In this document: one piece after another, positions 43,801 through 51,203 of the stretch
Layout: the number at the start of each line of letters is the position of its first letter
How positions within the stretch are numbered: the first letter of the stretch is position 1
DNA from: Rhodospirillales bacterium
GTDB lineage: Bacteria > Pseudomonadota > Alphaproteobacteria > Rhodospirillales > Shumkoniaceae
Assembly (NCBI GenBank): GCA_016776725.1
Contig: JADHSV010000023.1
Span: 1-53,577, forward strand
DNA length: 53,577 nucleotides
Direction: 5' to 3'
Notes under the pieces: generated by a model
What the model was told of the DNA's origin: nothing
Seen by the model: only the letters and a program-made list of their open reading frames with translations
Database searches by the model: none
Program-made: the position numbers and the translations under genes

Positions 43801-45001
43801 GTCCCACGAGGTTTCACGCGCCGTGGACCGCGCCGCCAAGCTGATGGCCCTGGTAACGAACGCGCTCGGCCGCCATTCCAACGATTTGGCGGTGGCGTCT
43901 GAAAGGGCCGCCGGTCAGGTGGAAAGCATCGGTGACGCGTTGCGCCAGCGGACATCGGAATTGGAAGGCGTTTCAGGCCGAACCGTGGGCGACCTGGTTG
44001 CGGCGGGCGAGAAGTTGCGCACGCATTTAGGCGACCTGAGCCGCGATTCGCAGTCGGCCAAGGAAAATATCGACGAGTCGGTGGAAGGCCTTAGCCAACA
44101 TGCCGAGCAGGTGGCGGGCAAGGCGGAGGAAGCCACGGTTCGCTTGAAGGGGGTCGGTGAGGCGCTGACCCGCCGTTCGCAACAGGTGAGCGGCGCGTCG
44201 GATGACCTATCGACCAAACTGACGCGTATCGGCGAAATGATGACGGGCCAGTCCAATGCCCTGATCGGCCAATCGCGCGATATTTCGACGCAATCCGACG
44301 CCGCGGCCGAAAAACTGGCGGGCCGGGTTGAGGAATTGACCGCGACCTATGAAAAAGCCGAACGCGGCATCCAATCTTTGGCCGAAGCCCTGGGGCAGCG
44401 CACAAAGGAAATTTCCAGCATTTCGGAAATGGCGATGTCCAAGGTCGGCACCTGGGATCAAACCCTGAAGACCCGCTCGGAGGAACTGGGCAAAACATCA
44501 AATGCGGTCGCCGAACAGGCCCGCGAAATGACCAAGGCCATGGGCCGCCAGACGGCGGCGCTGCAACTGGCTTCCAAGGAAGCAACCAACATCCTGGGTG
44601 TTTTGCGCGAACGCTCGGGCCAGATCGCGGTGGACGATTTCCTGAAACGCGCAACCTTTATTTCGGAACGTCTGCAATCCATTGCCGTCGATATGAACCG
44701 TCTGATGGAAACGACCATCAGCGAAGACGACTGGCGGCGCTTCAACAAGGGCGAAAAGGGCATCTTCGTTCGCAAGATGCTGGGCTTCCGGGAAAAATCG
44801 AAGCTGGCCGCGATCCGCGAAAAACACCGCACCGACAGCGAGTTCCGCGACTATGTCGGCCGTTACCTTGCCCAGTTTGAAACCCTGCTTTCCGACGCCA
44901 AGAAGTCGGACCATCAGGGCGTGCTGAGCACCACCTTCCTGGCGTCGGACATGGGCAAGCTGTACATGCTGCTGGCCCGCTCGCTGGACCGGGATATTTA
45001 G
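40850..45001 (+). CDS. 1383-residue membrane-anchored coiled-coil protein, TipN/GPR-like polar scaffold candidate
   Basis: Residues 1-63 are polar and Pro/Glu-rich. Two membrane helices (about 64-84 and 102-121) form a hairpin, leaving both ends in the cytoplasm. From about 158 to 1260 runs an alpha-helical coiled coil built of roughly 44 units of 25 residues, with the recurring pattern x-x-L-R-R-Q-T-x-D-L-x-x-A-S-E. The last 123 residues are a separate conserved-looking domain (DDWRRFNKGEKGIFVRKM, RTDSEFRDYVGRYLAQFETL). This layout matches alphaproteobacterial pole organisers (TipN of Caulobacter, GPR of Agrobacterium), which have two N-terminal TMs and a long cytoplasmic coil. That assignment is from architecture. 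GTG 40850 follows TTAGGGATAG. Confidence 0.85.
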   Translation: MVEDRQEKRNAKGLPEETGAQPVADDVFDRAFAGQDAEPEQGAPVDEHLAPDEYTEPFHLRFRLPAIAGAILSVGWLAFSLFAVNEQLPLSELLSLLPHELGGLAAGVLTPVALLWMVVAFYERGHQLRRETESLRWHFRRLAYPSDRAEKRVTRVSEVLRAQARELTRASEEASARAREVTEMVHRRTLELAQVSEDADLRAQAVAETLRRQTEDLQGVSDKATSRARDAGDVLYRQSHDLATASERAAVQADDLSQTLKRRSEELSETSIETATRAKESARTFQDGASEMTTAAATAVSRTEEAAHEFQKRLKELLRASGDAGDHLRAGAELLSGHTDDLSEKTDRASAQTEWMRETLRRQTDDLEEAAQRVADQSSDIEGSLARQSKALTETSDYVADRAKSIGEGLSEHARELIATSERVAMNVRATGDVFRQQARELVEASDTSVARTGAVGDVLRQIAGDLGGTAEKVLGEVKRVGEELKARQGDLGGVAEKTLEKIGEVGLSVRGRADDLGKLADQSLLRMNAVGEALRRRTLDLAQASDKASNGVLSLAEGLDTSTQKLETAADKGVAGVNAATASLRQSFGAMDASAERTSALIATFRERLDNVTGASETAVARMIDLGENVGERANDVATASARATGEIENVARALSEQADKLSNVTTRSAKLMAGAGEILGRHTGELDVTSEKAEQRLQGVGEEMRRCLRNLVATSDDAAARVQAVAEALDKQSDGLSDVSGRAIDDVGKAGETLRERARDVASVSGRSAKLISLISDALQRQSDELGLVSERAVDRIEVAGNTVDHHSEGLARNADEAVRQLSGAGDTVRDRSRELINLSQEAVSRVQDVSEGLREGQREVTSAAEHAENRLKSAGDAVETRVREAGVASDRAARRLDDIAGALGRQTDALDAGLDKASGRLREVGEMLRQRSDELNQAYEEASNHVRTFGDSLREETSALTESSSAAADKVGRVTDGLHEQSHEVSRAVDRAAKLMALVTNALGRHSNDLAVASERAAGQVESIGDALRQRTSELEGVSGRTVGDLVAAGEKLRTHLGDLSRDSQSAKENIDESVEGLSQHAEQVAGKAEEATVRLKGVGEALTRRSQQVSGASDDLSTKLTRIGEMMTGQSNALIGQSRDISTQSDAAAEKLAGRVEELTATYEKAERGIQSLAEALGQRTKEISSISEMAMSKVGTWDQTLKTRSEELGKTSNAVAEQAREMTKAMGRQTAALQLASKEATNILGVLRERSGQIAVDDFLKRATFISERLQSIAVDMNRLMETTISEDDWRRFNKGEKGIFVRKMLGFREKSKLAAIREKHRTDSEFRDYVGRYLAQFETLLSDAKKSDHQGVLSTTFLASDMGKLYMLLARSLDRDI

Positions 45002-45163
45002 GTCCTGCACTCATAAACGGGGGGCCAGTATGGTCAGGACGTCTGCTCGTCATGAGTTTTTGACCGTGAGAAGGACGTTGAACATATACCCGGGTAGTTC
45101 CATAAGCGGACACAAGCCCTACGGTAATTCAGCTTTGCGAAGGCGGTCTCGCAGGTTGTCCTC

Positions 45164-45400
45164 TCAGCCATAAATTGCGATCGCCGTCAACATTTCAGCC
45201 AACTGCTCAGGATCACCCATAAACTTAACTCCATGCCGCTGGGGCCTACTTTCTTAAGCCAGCCCAATTCCCCATCGCCCGAACCCAAAGTCCACCCCTC
45301 TCGCCTCATTCTCGCCCGCCCCAATATGGTTGCTAATTTGGATCAGTGCCAACGGCAAAACGAGAGATGCCCGGAAACGAATAATATCTAGGGTATAACG
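45164..45400 (-). pseudogene. Possible gene remnant with an in-frame stop
   Basis: On the minus strand one frame reads like coding sequence on both sides of a TAA at 45254-45256. Before it comes IQISNHIGAGENEARGVDFG and WGIGLA; after it ESRPQRHGVKFMGDPEQLAE and MLTAIAIYG, then a true stop. Both halves are coherent and the frame does not shift, suggesting a small gene or the end of a larger one inactivated by a nonsense change. I do not recognise the family. The upstream end is unclear. The rest of 45002-45462 holds nothing else I can support. Confidence 0.3.
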
Positions 45401-45462
45401 CTGACCTTCCAATCGCGTTATAATAGGCGTCAGAGGGGTTCCTATGGGGAAGGGGAATTTTG

Positions 45463-46638
45463 GTGTCAGAAAATACCAATATTGGCGATCAGCTGTCGTT
45501 CGAGAATCGGCGGGAACTGGAGGCTCACTTTCGCAAGATTTGCAACCTCGGTGCAAATGTCATTGTGGGGTGGCGGAGCCTGCCCACGGGAATGCAGGTA
45601 TTCTACGTTCCCAGCCTCAGTTTGCCGCAGATCGCGAAATTACGGAGCGATTTGTTGCAACTGGACCGGTATGTCGAAAATCAGCAAAGGGGAGACGCAC
45701 TGGTTGCATCGGGTTGCCGCGAATCGACCATCAACCTGAAGCACTACATCGGTGGAAACCTCAACCATATCGACGATATCAACAACATCATTCGGTACTA
45801 CTCGGTCACCCAGTTTGAATCGCGCGCCGTTGCTCTTTTCGACATGGTGAGCTTTTCGGTTCACTCGCCACACGAACAGATCTGCCACGTCAGCGTCTTG
45901 TCTTACTACATCAAGCTGGCTGCGGCTCGGTGCCAGTCGTTGGGCATGCCGATCCAGGTTTGTATGACGACGACCGGTGACGGTTTTTATGTATGGAACA
46001 GCCACGAAGGTCTGGACGCCGATATTGTGTTGTTTTGTGCAGTCGTATTGGCATTGGGCTATATGTATGCGGCGCGGCATCTGACGGAAAAGAGCGCGGC
46101 CAGCGTTCCTCGCCTTCGCTGCGCGGTCCATTTCGGCAGCCATTACGAATATTACCAGGGCGGAACTGCGGCGGCTGAAGGGGGCGGATACATCGTCGGG
46201 GACGTAACGATCAGCCTTGCGCGCCTTATGTCCAAGGCCATCAGCAGTCAACTTTTGGTCGGAAGCACATTTATTCCCCTAAGTGACAAAGACAAAAAAT
46301 GGCGGAAAATCCTCGGGACGGACGAAATCGATTGCCTGACATTCATTGCGCTCGCGCAGAATGAATTGACCAAATTTAAGGGGTTGCCGACTCCAAGCGG
46401 AAAAATAGCCGCGACTAATGTCTTTTTCACCGGACCCAGGGTTTCCGAGGACACCTTTGCCATTCGAAAATACTACGTGAAAGACAAACACGGAATTGAG
46501 CACCCGTGTTTCAACGCCAAGCTCGATATCGTATCCACCTCGGGCGATAACATCACCTTCGGCTTTATCGACGAGGATCTGGGCAGCTTCGACGCCCGCG
46601 CCGACGAAAACGAGGACATCCTGATCAAGATGAGGTGA
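45463..46638 (+). CDS. Degenerate class III nucleotidyl-cyclase-like protein
   Basis: A 391-residue protein whose middle resembles a class III cyclase catalytic domain. VALFDMVSFSVHS (first metal Asp) is near residue 125, MTTTGDGFYVWN (second metal Asp) near 170, RLRCAVHFGSHYEYYQGG near 222, and YIVGDVTISLARLMSKA near 245. The transition-state Asn of the usual G-D-x-x-N-x-A-x-R-L pattern is Ile here; Arg remains. Catalysis is therefore uncertain and the protein may be a sensor or pseudo-cyclase. The N-terminal 120 and C-terminal 100 residues match nothing I know. GTG 45463 sits after GGGGAAGGGG. It converges on the pentapeptide-repeat gene. Confidence 0.7.
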   Translation: MSENTNIGDQLSFENRRELEAHFRKICNLGANVIVGWRSLPTGMQVFYVPSLSLPQIAKLRSDLLQLDRYVENQQRGDALVASGCRESTINLKHYIGGNLNHIDDINNIIRYYSVTQFESRAVALFDMVSFSVHSPHEQICHVSVLSYYIKLAAARCQSLGMPIQVCMTTTGDGFYVWNSHEGLDADIVLFCAVVLALGYMYAARHLTEKSAASVPRLRCAVHFGSHYEYYQGGTAAAEGGGYIVGDVTISLARLMSKAISSQLLVGSTFIPLSDKDKKWRKILGTDEIDCLTFIALAQNELTKFKGLPTPSGKIAATNVFFTGPRVSEDTFAIRKYYVKDKHGIEHPCFNAKLDIVSTSGDNITFGFIDEDLGSFDARADENEDILIKMR

Positions 46639-46710
46639 TGTCGGGTCCTTGACTCTGGCTCAGGCGCTTGATGCCTGTCTTGTGGTGCGATGCAATCTCG
46701 TGTCCGAGTT

Positions 46711-47886
46711 TTAAAACTTGGTGTTTAAGCAACTACATTCCGCCAACACTTCTCTGGAGATGGAGGTTCCCGTCAGGATGGCGCCGTCAAGGGTCGTTTT
46801 CTGGAACCTATTGGTCCGCACGCCGTCTCTATTGCATATTTCAATCGACCGGAGTTTGGCGCCGACCAACCGGGCGTTCGCCAAATTCGCACCGCTAAGA
46901 TTGGTGCCAAGAAAAATGGCGCGCTCCAGGTTCGTCCTGCGCAGGTCAGCCTTCTTCAATTCGGTCATGGCGAAAATACAACCGGCCAGATTGCCTGTTC
47001 GGAATTTCGAACCGTTGAGGATCATGCCGCTGAGGTTCCTTCCTGAAAGGTCGACCCCAATCAGATCTTCACCGGTCAGGACACAGCGTTCGCCCGCTTT
47101 TCCCCCACTACTTAGCCAATGTTCATGGTCACGAAACGCCCGCTGCAAATGGAGCGGCAGATTGGAGAGGCCGACCTTGACCCTTGTGTTTTCGATTAAG
47201 GCCGTGCTGAGGTCGACCCCCTCAAGGTCCGCGCTTCCAAGCGCCGCATCTTTCAAGTTGGTTTTCACCAGTTTTGCGCCGCGCAAAATCGCATTCGCGA
47301 GGTTAACGTTCTGCAAATTGGCATTGCTGAGCCGGGCGCTAGCAAGATTGGCGGATTCAAGATTGGCAGACGAAAGATTGGTGTTTTCCAGATTGGCGCC
47401 AACCAAATTGGCGTTTTTCAAATTTGCGCCGACCAAGCTCGTTCCCTTGAGGTTGGCGCCTGAAAGTTGGGCCCGCACGAGTTTCGCGAAATCAAGTGCG
47501 CAGGAACTTAGATCGGATACTTCGCGGCCGATGGTCCGATTGTTGATATCGACAACGGTGCCGCCCCGGAAATCAACGTCATCAAGGTCGGCATGGTTCA
47601 GGTTCGCGCCGACAAGAGAAACACCGCGAAAATTAGAGCCTTTAAGATTGGCGCTAATGAAATTCGTTCCGCGTAAATCCGCGCCCATAAAATCGCTGCC
47701 GGCAAGGTTCGCAGACGTGAAATTCGCCTTGACGCAACTTGCGCCTACGAAAGCTCCTTCGGGCAACACAACATGGGAGAAATTCTTGCCGCTTAAGTCG
47801 GCATCGAAGAAATCCGCGCGCTGGCCGGTTGCACGATCATGAATCCATCGGTGGTGCGCCTTAACGGTCGCGACGATGTCTATCAT
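46711..47886 (-). CDS. Pentapeptide-repeat protein
   Basis: A 391-residue protein built mostly of A(D/N)Lxx-type repeats in two blocks. One runs from about residue 50 to 105 (ANLKGSNFRGVSLVGANLN). A longer block runs from about 130 to 225 (ANLKNANLVGANLENTNLSS). A further set (LSGMILNGSKFRTGNLAG) precedes the tail. Between them is a non-repeat insert with QRAFRDHEHWLSSGGKAGER. The repeats form a right-handed quadrilateral beta-helix. There is no signal peptide or membrane segment. Some family members mimic DNA and bind gyrase, others organise membranes; nothing here picks one. The gene is monocistronic, downstream of an AT-rich region. Confidence 0.9.
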   Translation of the reverse strand: MIDIVATVKAHHRWIHDRATGQRADFFDADLSGKNFSHVVLPEGAFVGASCVKANFTSANLAGSDFMGADLRGTNFISANLKGSNFRGVSLVGANLNHADLDDVDFRGGTVVDINNRTIGREVSDLSSCALDFAKLVRAQLSGANLKGTSLVGANLKNANLVGANLENTNLSSANLESANLASARLSNANLQNVNLANAILRGAKLVKTNLKDAALGSADLEGVDLSTALIENTRVKVGLSNLPLHLQRAFRDHEHWLSSGGKAGERCVLTGEDLIGVDLSGRNLSGMILNGSKFRTGNLAGCIFAMTELKKADLRRTNLERAIFLGTNLSGANLANARLVGAKLRSIEICNRDGVRTNRFQKTTLDGAILTGTSISREVLAECSCLNTKF

Positions 47887-48328
47887 TCGTCAACTCCCCC
47901 GCGGATGGTTGTCCTGTCTTTCAGCTTCTTTTCGGGTTATTTTCTTCGAGGATAATTCAATTGATAAAAGCCGCACTTTGAATTTCGTTCAAAGTATTCT
48001 CGAAAAAAATGCCAGTCCCCCAAGCAACATTTTTCAAAAAATAGATACGGCATATTTCTTCGGATATACAAATAATTTTTGGGACGCCTTTTTCCCTATT
48101 TATACTTATGGTATCATATCATGTAATACACTACATTATATTGTGTATCATCCGTTTTCTAGAGTAACCAAATGAATACCAACTAACTGATTCTACTCGA
48201 CACTTATTCAAGCGGGCCCAAATAGATTCTGACCTTTTGCCGACCATACATCTGCATCAAAAGCAGCCGTTGGTGGTGAGGCTGGCGAAGGGCCGATTTG
48301 CGTCCACAAGCGATTATCGGAAGCCGTT
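47887..48328. other. AT-rich intergenic region
   Basis: About 440 bp, clearly more AT-rich than the rest of the window, especially 47920-48180 (runs such as TTTTTCAAAAAATAG and CACTACATTATATTG). A plus-strand open frame of 99 codons exists but its composition and overlap with the pentapeptide gene start make it unlikely to be real. The region should hold the promoter of the pentapeptide-repeat gene and the 3' end of the sirohaem operon. I see no long inverted repeat in it. Confidence 0.55.
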
Positions 48329-49024
48329 CTAAGCGAAATCCTCGACCAACCCGATAATAACCTGGGCTATGTCGGGTTCATCGCCCAGGGGCGGGCAATG
48401 CCAGGCGGGGGCAATGCGCTTGGGCAAATCATCAAGGGCGTGATAGCCGCCTCCCATGAGAAACGGAACGACGATCAAGTTCTTGCTTTGGACGTGATCG
48501 GCCCAGTTATCGACCAGCGGTTCAATTTCCAGAAACAGGGCATGGACATTCGCCGCGACGCCCATTTCGTTCAGGCGGGCGGCGACGTGGCGGGTTTGCT
48601 TTTCCGAGGCGGGGTCGCGATTGGTTCCGTGGCCGACGAGGATGACGTCCGTCTCGGGGGGCTTTATGCGCGCCTGAGCGCACATATGTTCAATTTGCCC
48701 GGCAATGATCGCGGGGATGCTGGCGTGGGTTCCCAGGGCTTGGCAGTAGCGGAGACGGCCATCATTTCCCAAGGCGCGGGGAACGGCCGTGCGGGCCATA
48801 TAGCCGGGGCTCGCAAACATGGGAACGACATAGATCTCGGGCGCCGCGATCTTTTCCAGAACCTTGTCCAGCTCCGGCTTTTGCTGGAGAAACGCGGCGT
48901 GGACTTCGGCGAACAGATTTCGCCTGCGAATGGTTTCGGCGTGCTGCAAAACACCGGCCGCGCCTTCGGGGTGTGTGGATGACCCATGCGCGGCAAGGAT
49001 CAGCGCGGCCCCCGGTTTAGCCAT
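48329..49024 (-). CDS. CbiX/SirB-type sirohydrochlorin chelatase
   Basis: A 231-residue protein with two CbiX-type halves. Metal-binding His residues lie in LAAHGSSTHPEGA near residue 14 and LVGHGTNRDPAS in the second half; PMFASPGYMA and VPFLMGGGYHA are the matching second signatures. Such enzymes insert iron (SirB) or cobalt (CbiX) into sirohydrochlorin. In this operon iron insertion to make sirohaem is the reasonable inference. The gene starts within the last codons of the upstream methyltransferase (8-bp overlap) and is last in the cluster. Confidence 0.88.
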   Translation of the reverse strand: MAKPGAALILAAHGSSTHPEGAAGVLQHAETIRRRNLFAEVHAAFLQQKPELDKVLEKIAAPEIYVVPMFASPGYMARTAVPRALGNDGRLRYCQALGTHASIPAIIAGQIEHMCAQARIKPPETDVILVGHGTNRDPASEKQTRHVAARLNEMGVAANVHALFLEIEPLVDNWADHVQSKNLIVVPFLMGGGYHALDDLPKRIAPAWHCPPLGDEPDIAQVIIGLVEDFA

Positions 49025-49802
49025 GGGCTTCGTGGTCGAGCTCTTCCGCCGGGTGGAACCATGCAAGTTGTTCGGCAAGTTCGGCGACACGGCCAATGAC
49101 CAACAGCGTCGGCGGGCGCAAGCCTTCTTCGCGCACGCGTTCGGGCAATTGGGCCAGGGTCGTCAGAACCGTTTTTTGCTGGGCCGTGGTTCCGCTTTGA
49201 ATGGCCGCCGCCGGCGTGTCGCCGGGCAACCCGGATTCAATCAGTTTTTCGCGCAGCGTATCCAGATTGGTCAGGCCCATGTAAACGACCAGCGTGGTGT
49301 CTGGATCGGCCAGGCTTTTCCAGTTCAGCGCCAAGTCCGTATTCGATTCACCCTGGCAATGGCCGGTGACGAACCGCACGCCCAGGGCTTTGCCGCGATG
49401 GGTCAGCGGAATTCCGGCATAAGCAGTAACACTGGTTGCCGCCGTAATGCCGGGAACGATTTCAAAGGGAATGCCTTTTTTCGCCAAATGCAAGGCTTCT
49501 TCGCCGCCGCGCGCAAACGTGAACGGATCGCCGCCCTTCAGGCGAACGACCAAGTGTCCGGCCTTGGCCAGCTTGACCAGAAGCTCGTTCGTGTCTTCTT
49601 GCGGCATGTGGTGGTTTTTGGCCGTTTTGCCGGCGTAAATGCGCGTTGTGCCGGCTGGAACCATGGCCATGACTTCATCGGAAATCAGGCGGTCGAATAC
49701 GATGACGTCAGCCTCGGCAATCAGCCGGGCGGCCTTGACTGTCAAAAGATCCGGGTCTCCCGGACCGGCCCCGACGATGTAGACGGGTTTGCTCGTCGTC
49801 AT
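49017..49802 (-). CDS. cobA: Uroporphyrinogen-III C-methyltransferase
   Basis: A 261-residue SUMT that methylates uroporphyrinogen III at C2 and C7 to precorrin-2, the branch to sirohaem and cobalamin. VGAGPGDPDLLTVKAARLI at residues 9-27 binds the methyl donor. DEVMAMVPAGTTRIYAGK, VVRLKGGDPFTFARGGEEA and the TAYAGIPLTHR loop are diagnostic. It is the stand-alone form, not the CysG fusion, so oxidation to sirohydrochlorin and chelation need other enzymes; the downstream gene is a chelatase. It starts 11 bp after dsrN. Confidence 0.94.
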   Translation of the reverse strand: MTTSKPVYIVGAGPGDPDLLTVKAARLIAEADVIVFDRLISDEVMAMVPAGTTRIYAGKTAKNHHMPQEDTNELLVKLAKAGHLVVRLKGGDPFTFARGGEEALHLAKKGIPFEIVPGITAATSVTAYAGIPLTHRGKALGVRFVTGHCQGESNTDLALNWKSLADPDTTLVVYMGLTNLDTLREKLIESGLPGDTPAAAIQSGTTAQQKTVLTTLAQLPERVREEGLRPPTLLVIGRVAELAEQLAWFHPAEELDHEAHG

Positions 49803-49813
49803 TTTCTTGCTTT

Positions 49814-51193
49814 CTATCTGTCTATATTCGAGCGCACGAATTCCACGAAACGCGCGGTCCAATGGTTGCGGGTGGTATCGCGCAAATGAGCGTAGCTGGC
49901 CAACATGTTCTTGTAGACAATGCCGTCGCTGCGGCCGTCGGTTCCATACCCGCGCGCCACTTCGTACGCGAAAACCGTGTCGCCGTCCAGATGGCCCACA
50001 TCGGAATAATGGAACTCGTGCGCGCAGATTTCAACGGGCGGGTCGTTTTCGGTCAGGCGCGGCCACGGGGCGGCGCCGGTTTCGCGCAGGCGGACAAGGC
50101 CGTGTCCGCGCGGCTTGTCGCCGACAACGATATGGGCGGGGATGACCCCGACCATTTCCCCCGTCATTCCCTGCCATTCGATATTGCGCGCCAGATACAT
50201 CAGTCCGCCGCATTCGGCATAGGTGGGAAGGCCGTTTTCGATGGCGTTACGAATTTCCTCGCGTAACGATGCGTTGGCTTCAAGGGCGCTTAAATGGGTT
50301 TCGGGAAACCCGCCACCGATAAAAAGCCCGTCGATGTCTGGAAGGGCCGTATCGTGCAGGGGGCTGAAAGTGACAAGCTCGGCTCCGGCGGCGCGCATGG
50401 CCTCCAAATCACCCGGATAATAAAAGGCAAAGGCGGAATCCCTGGCCACGCCGATACGCACGTCCGCCGGACGGACCGTGGGCGGAGCCGACGGCGGGGC
50501 GGTAACGAGATTGGCAACATCGGCCATGGCGAGCAGGGCGTCCAAATCGATTTGTTCGGCGATAGCGTCGGCGGCGGCATCGATCTGGGTTTTGGCCTGA
50601 CCCCATTCCTCGGTGGGAACCAAACCCAGGTGGCGCTCGGCAATGCGCAGGGAATGATCGCGCCGCACCGCGCCAATGACCGGAATGTCGCAATAGCGTT
50701 CCACGGCGGCGCGCAGTTTCGTCTCGTGGCGCGTGCTGGCGACGTTGTTCAGGATAACCCCGCCGATGCGCAGATCGGCATCAAAAGCTTCGTATCCCAT
50801 GAGCAACGGGGCGACGCCACGGGCCATGCCCGCGCAATCGACCACCAGAAGAACCGGCGCGCCCAGCAGTTTGGCCATGGCCGCGTTGCTGTTTCCGCCC
50901 TCTATATCGGTGCCGTCGAACAGTCCGTTGTTGCCTTCGATGACCGAGGTGCGCGCGCCTTGGCTATGGCGCGCGAACAGACCCAGAATTTCATCGTTGG
51001 GCATGGTGTTGAAATCGAGGTTATGGCAGGTGCGTGCCGATGCCGCCGACAGCCACATAGGGTCGATGAAATCGGGCCCCTTCTTGAACGGTTGAACGGC
51101 ATGCCCCATGCGCGCCAGCGCAGCGCAGACGCCAAGCGAAACCGTCGTCTTGCCGGAAGACTTATGGGTCGCCGATACCAGAAAATGGGCCAT
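49814..51193 (-). CDS. dsrN: CobB/CbiA-type amidase DsrN (sirohaem amidation)
   Basis: A 459-residue two-domain amidotransferase. The N-terminal P-loop is SSGKTTVSLGVCAALARMG near residue 12, with KKGPDFIDPMWLS typical of CbiA/CobB. The C-terminal glutamine amidotransferase-like domain shows FIGGGFPETHLSA and YAECGGLMYLARN (catalytic Cys). CobB/CbiA amidate cobyrinic acid; DsrN homologues next to dsr genes are thought to make sirohaem amide for DsrAB. The position directly after dsrP and before the methyltransferase supports DsrN. No other cobalamin genes lie nearby. Confidence 0.9.
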   Translation of the reverse strand: MAHFLVSATHKSSGKTTVSLGVCAALARMGHAVQPFKKGPDFIDPMWLSAASARTCHNLDFNTMPNDEILGLFARHSQGARTSVIEGNNGLFDGTDIEGGNSNAAMAKLLGAPVLLVVDCAGMARGVAPLLMGYEAFDADLRIGGVILNNVASTRHETKLRAAVERYCDIPVIGAVRRDHSLRIAERHLGLVPTEEWGQAKTQIDAAADAIAEQIDLDALLAMADVANLVTAPPSAPPTVRPADVRIGVARDSAFAFYYPGDLEAMRAAGAELVTFSPLHDTALPDIDGLFIGGGFPETHLSALEANASLREEIRNAIENGLPTYAECGGLMYLARNIEWQGMTGEMVGVIPAHIVVGDKPRGHGLVRLRETGAAPWPRLTENDPPVEICAHEFHYSDVGHLDGDTVFAYEVARGYGTDGRSDGIVYKNMLASYAHLRDTTRNHWTARFVEFVRSNIDR

Positions 51194-51203
51194 CGGTCTT
51201 TAG

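Noticed and set aside
40850..45001. Short DNA tandem repeats or CRISPR-like periodicity
   Set aside because: The 75-bp period is diverged at DNA level and is explained by the 25-residue protein repeats; there are no identical repeats or spacers.
45500..46638. Toxin-antitoxin or phage-defence assignment for the cyclase-like gene
   Set aside because: There is no partner effector with a cyclic-nucleotide sensor domain next to it, and the pentapeptide gene is convergent rather than in an operon.
47876..48175. 99-codon plus-strand frame in the AT-rich gap
   Set aside because: Starts inside the pentapeptide gene, no ribosome binding site, and composition unlike any neighbour.
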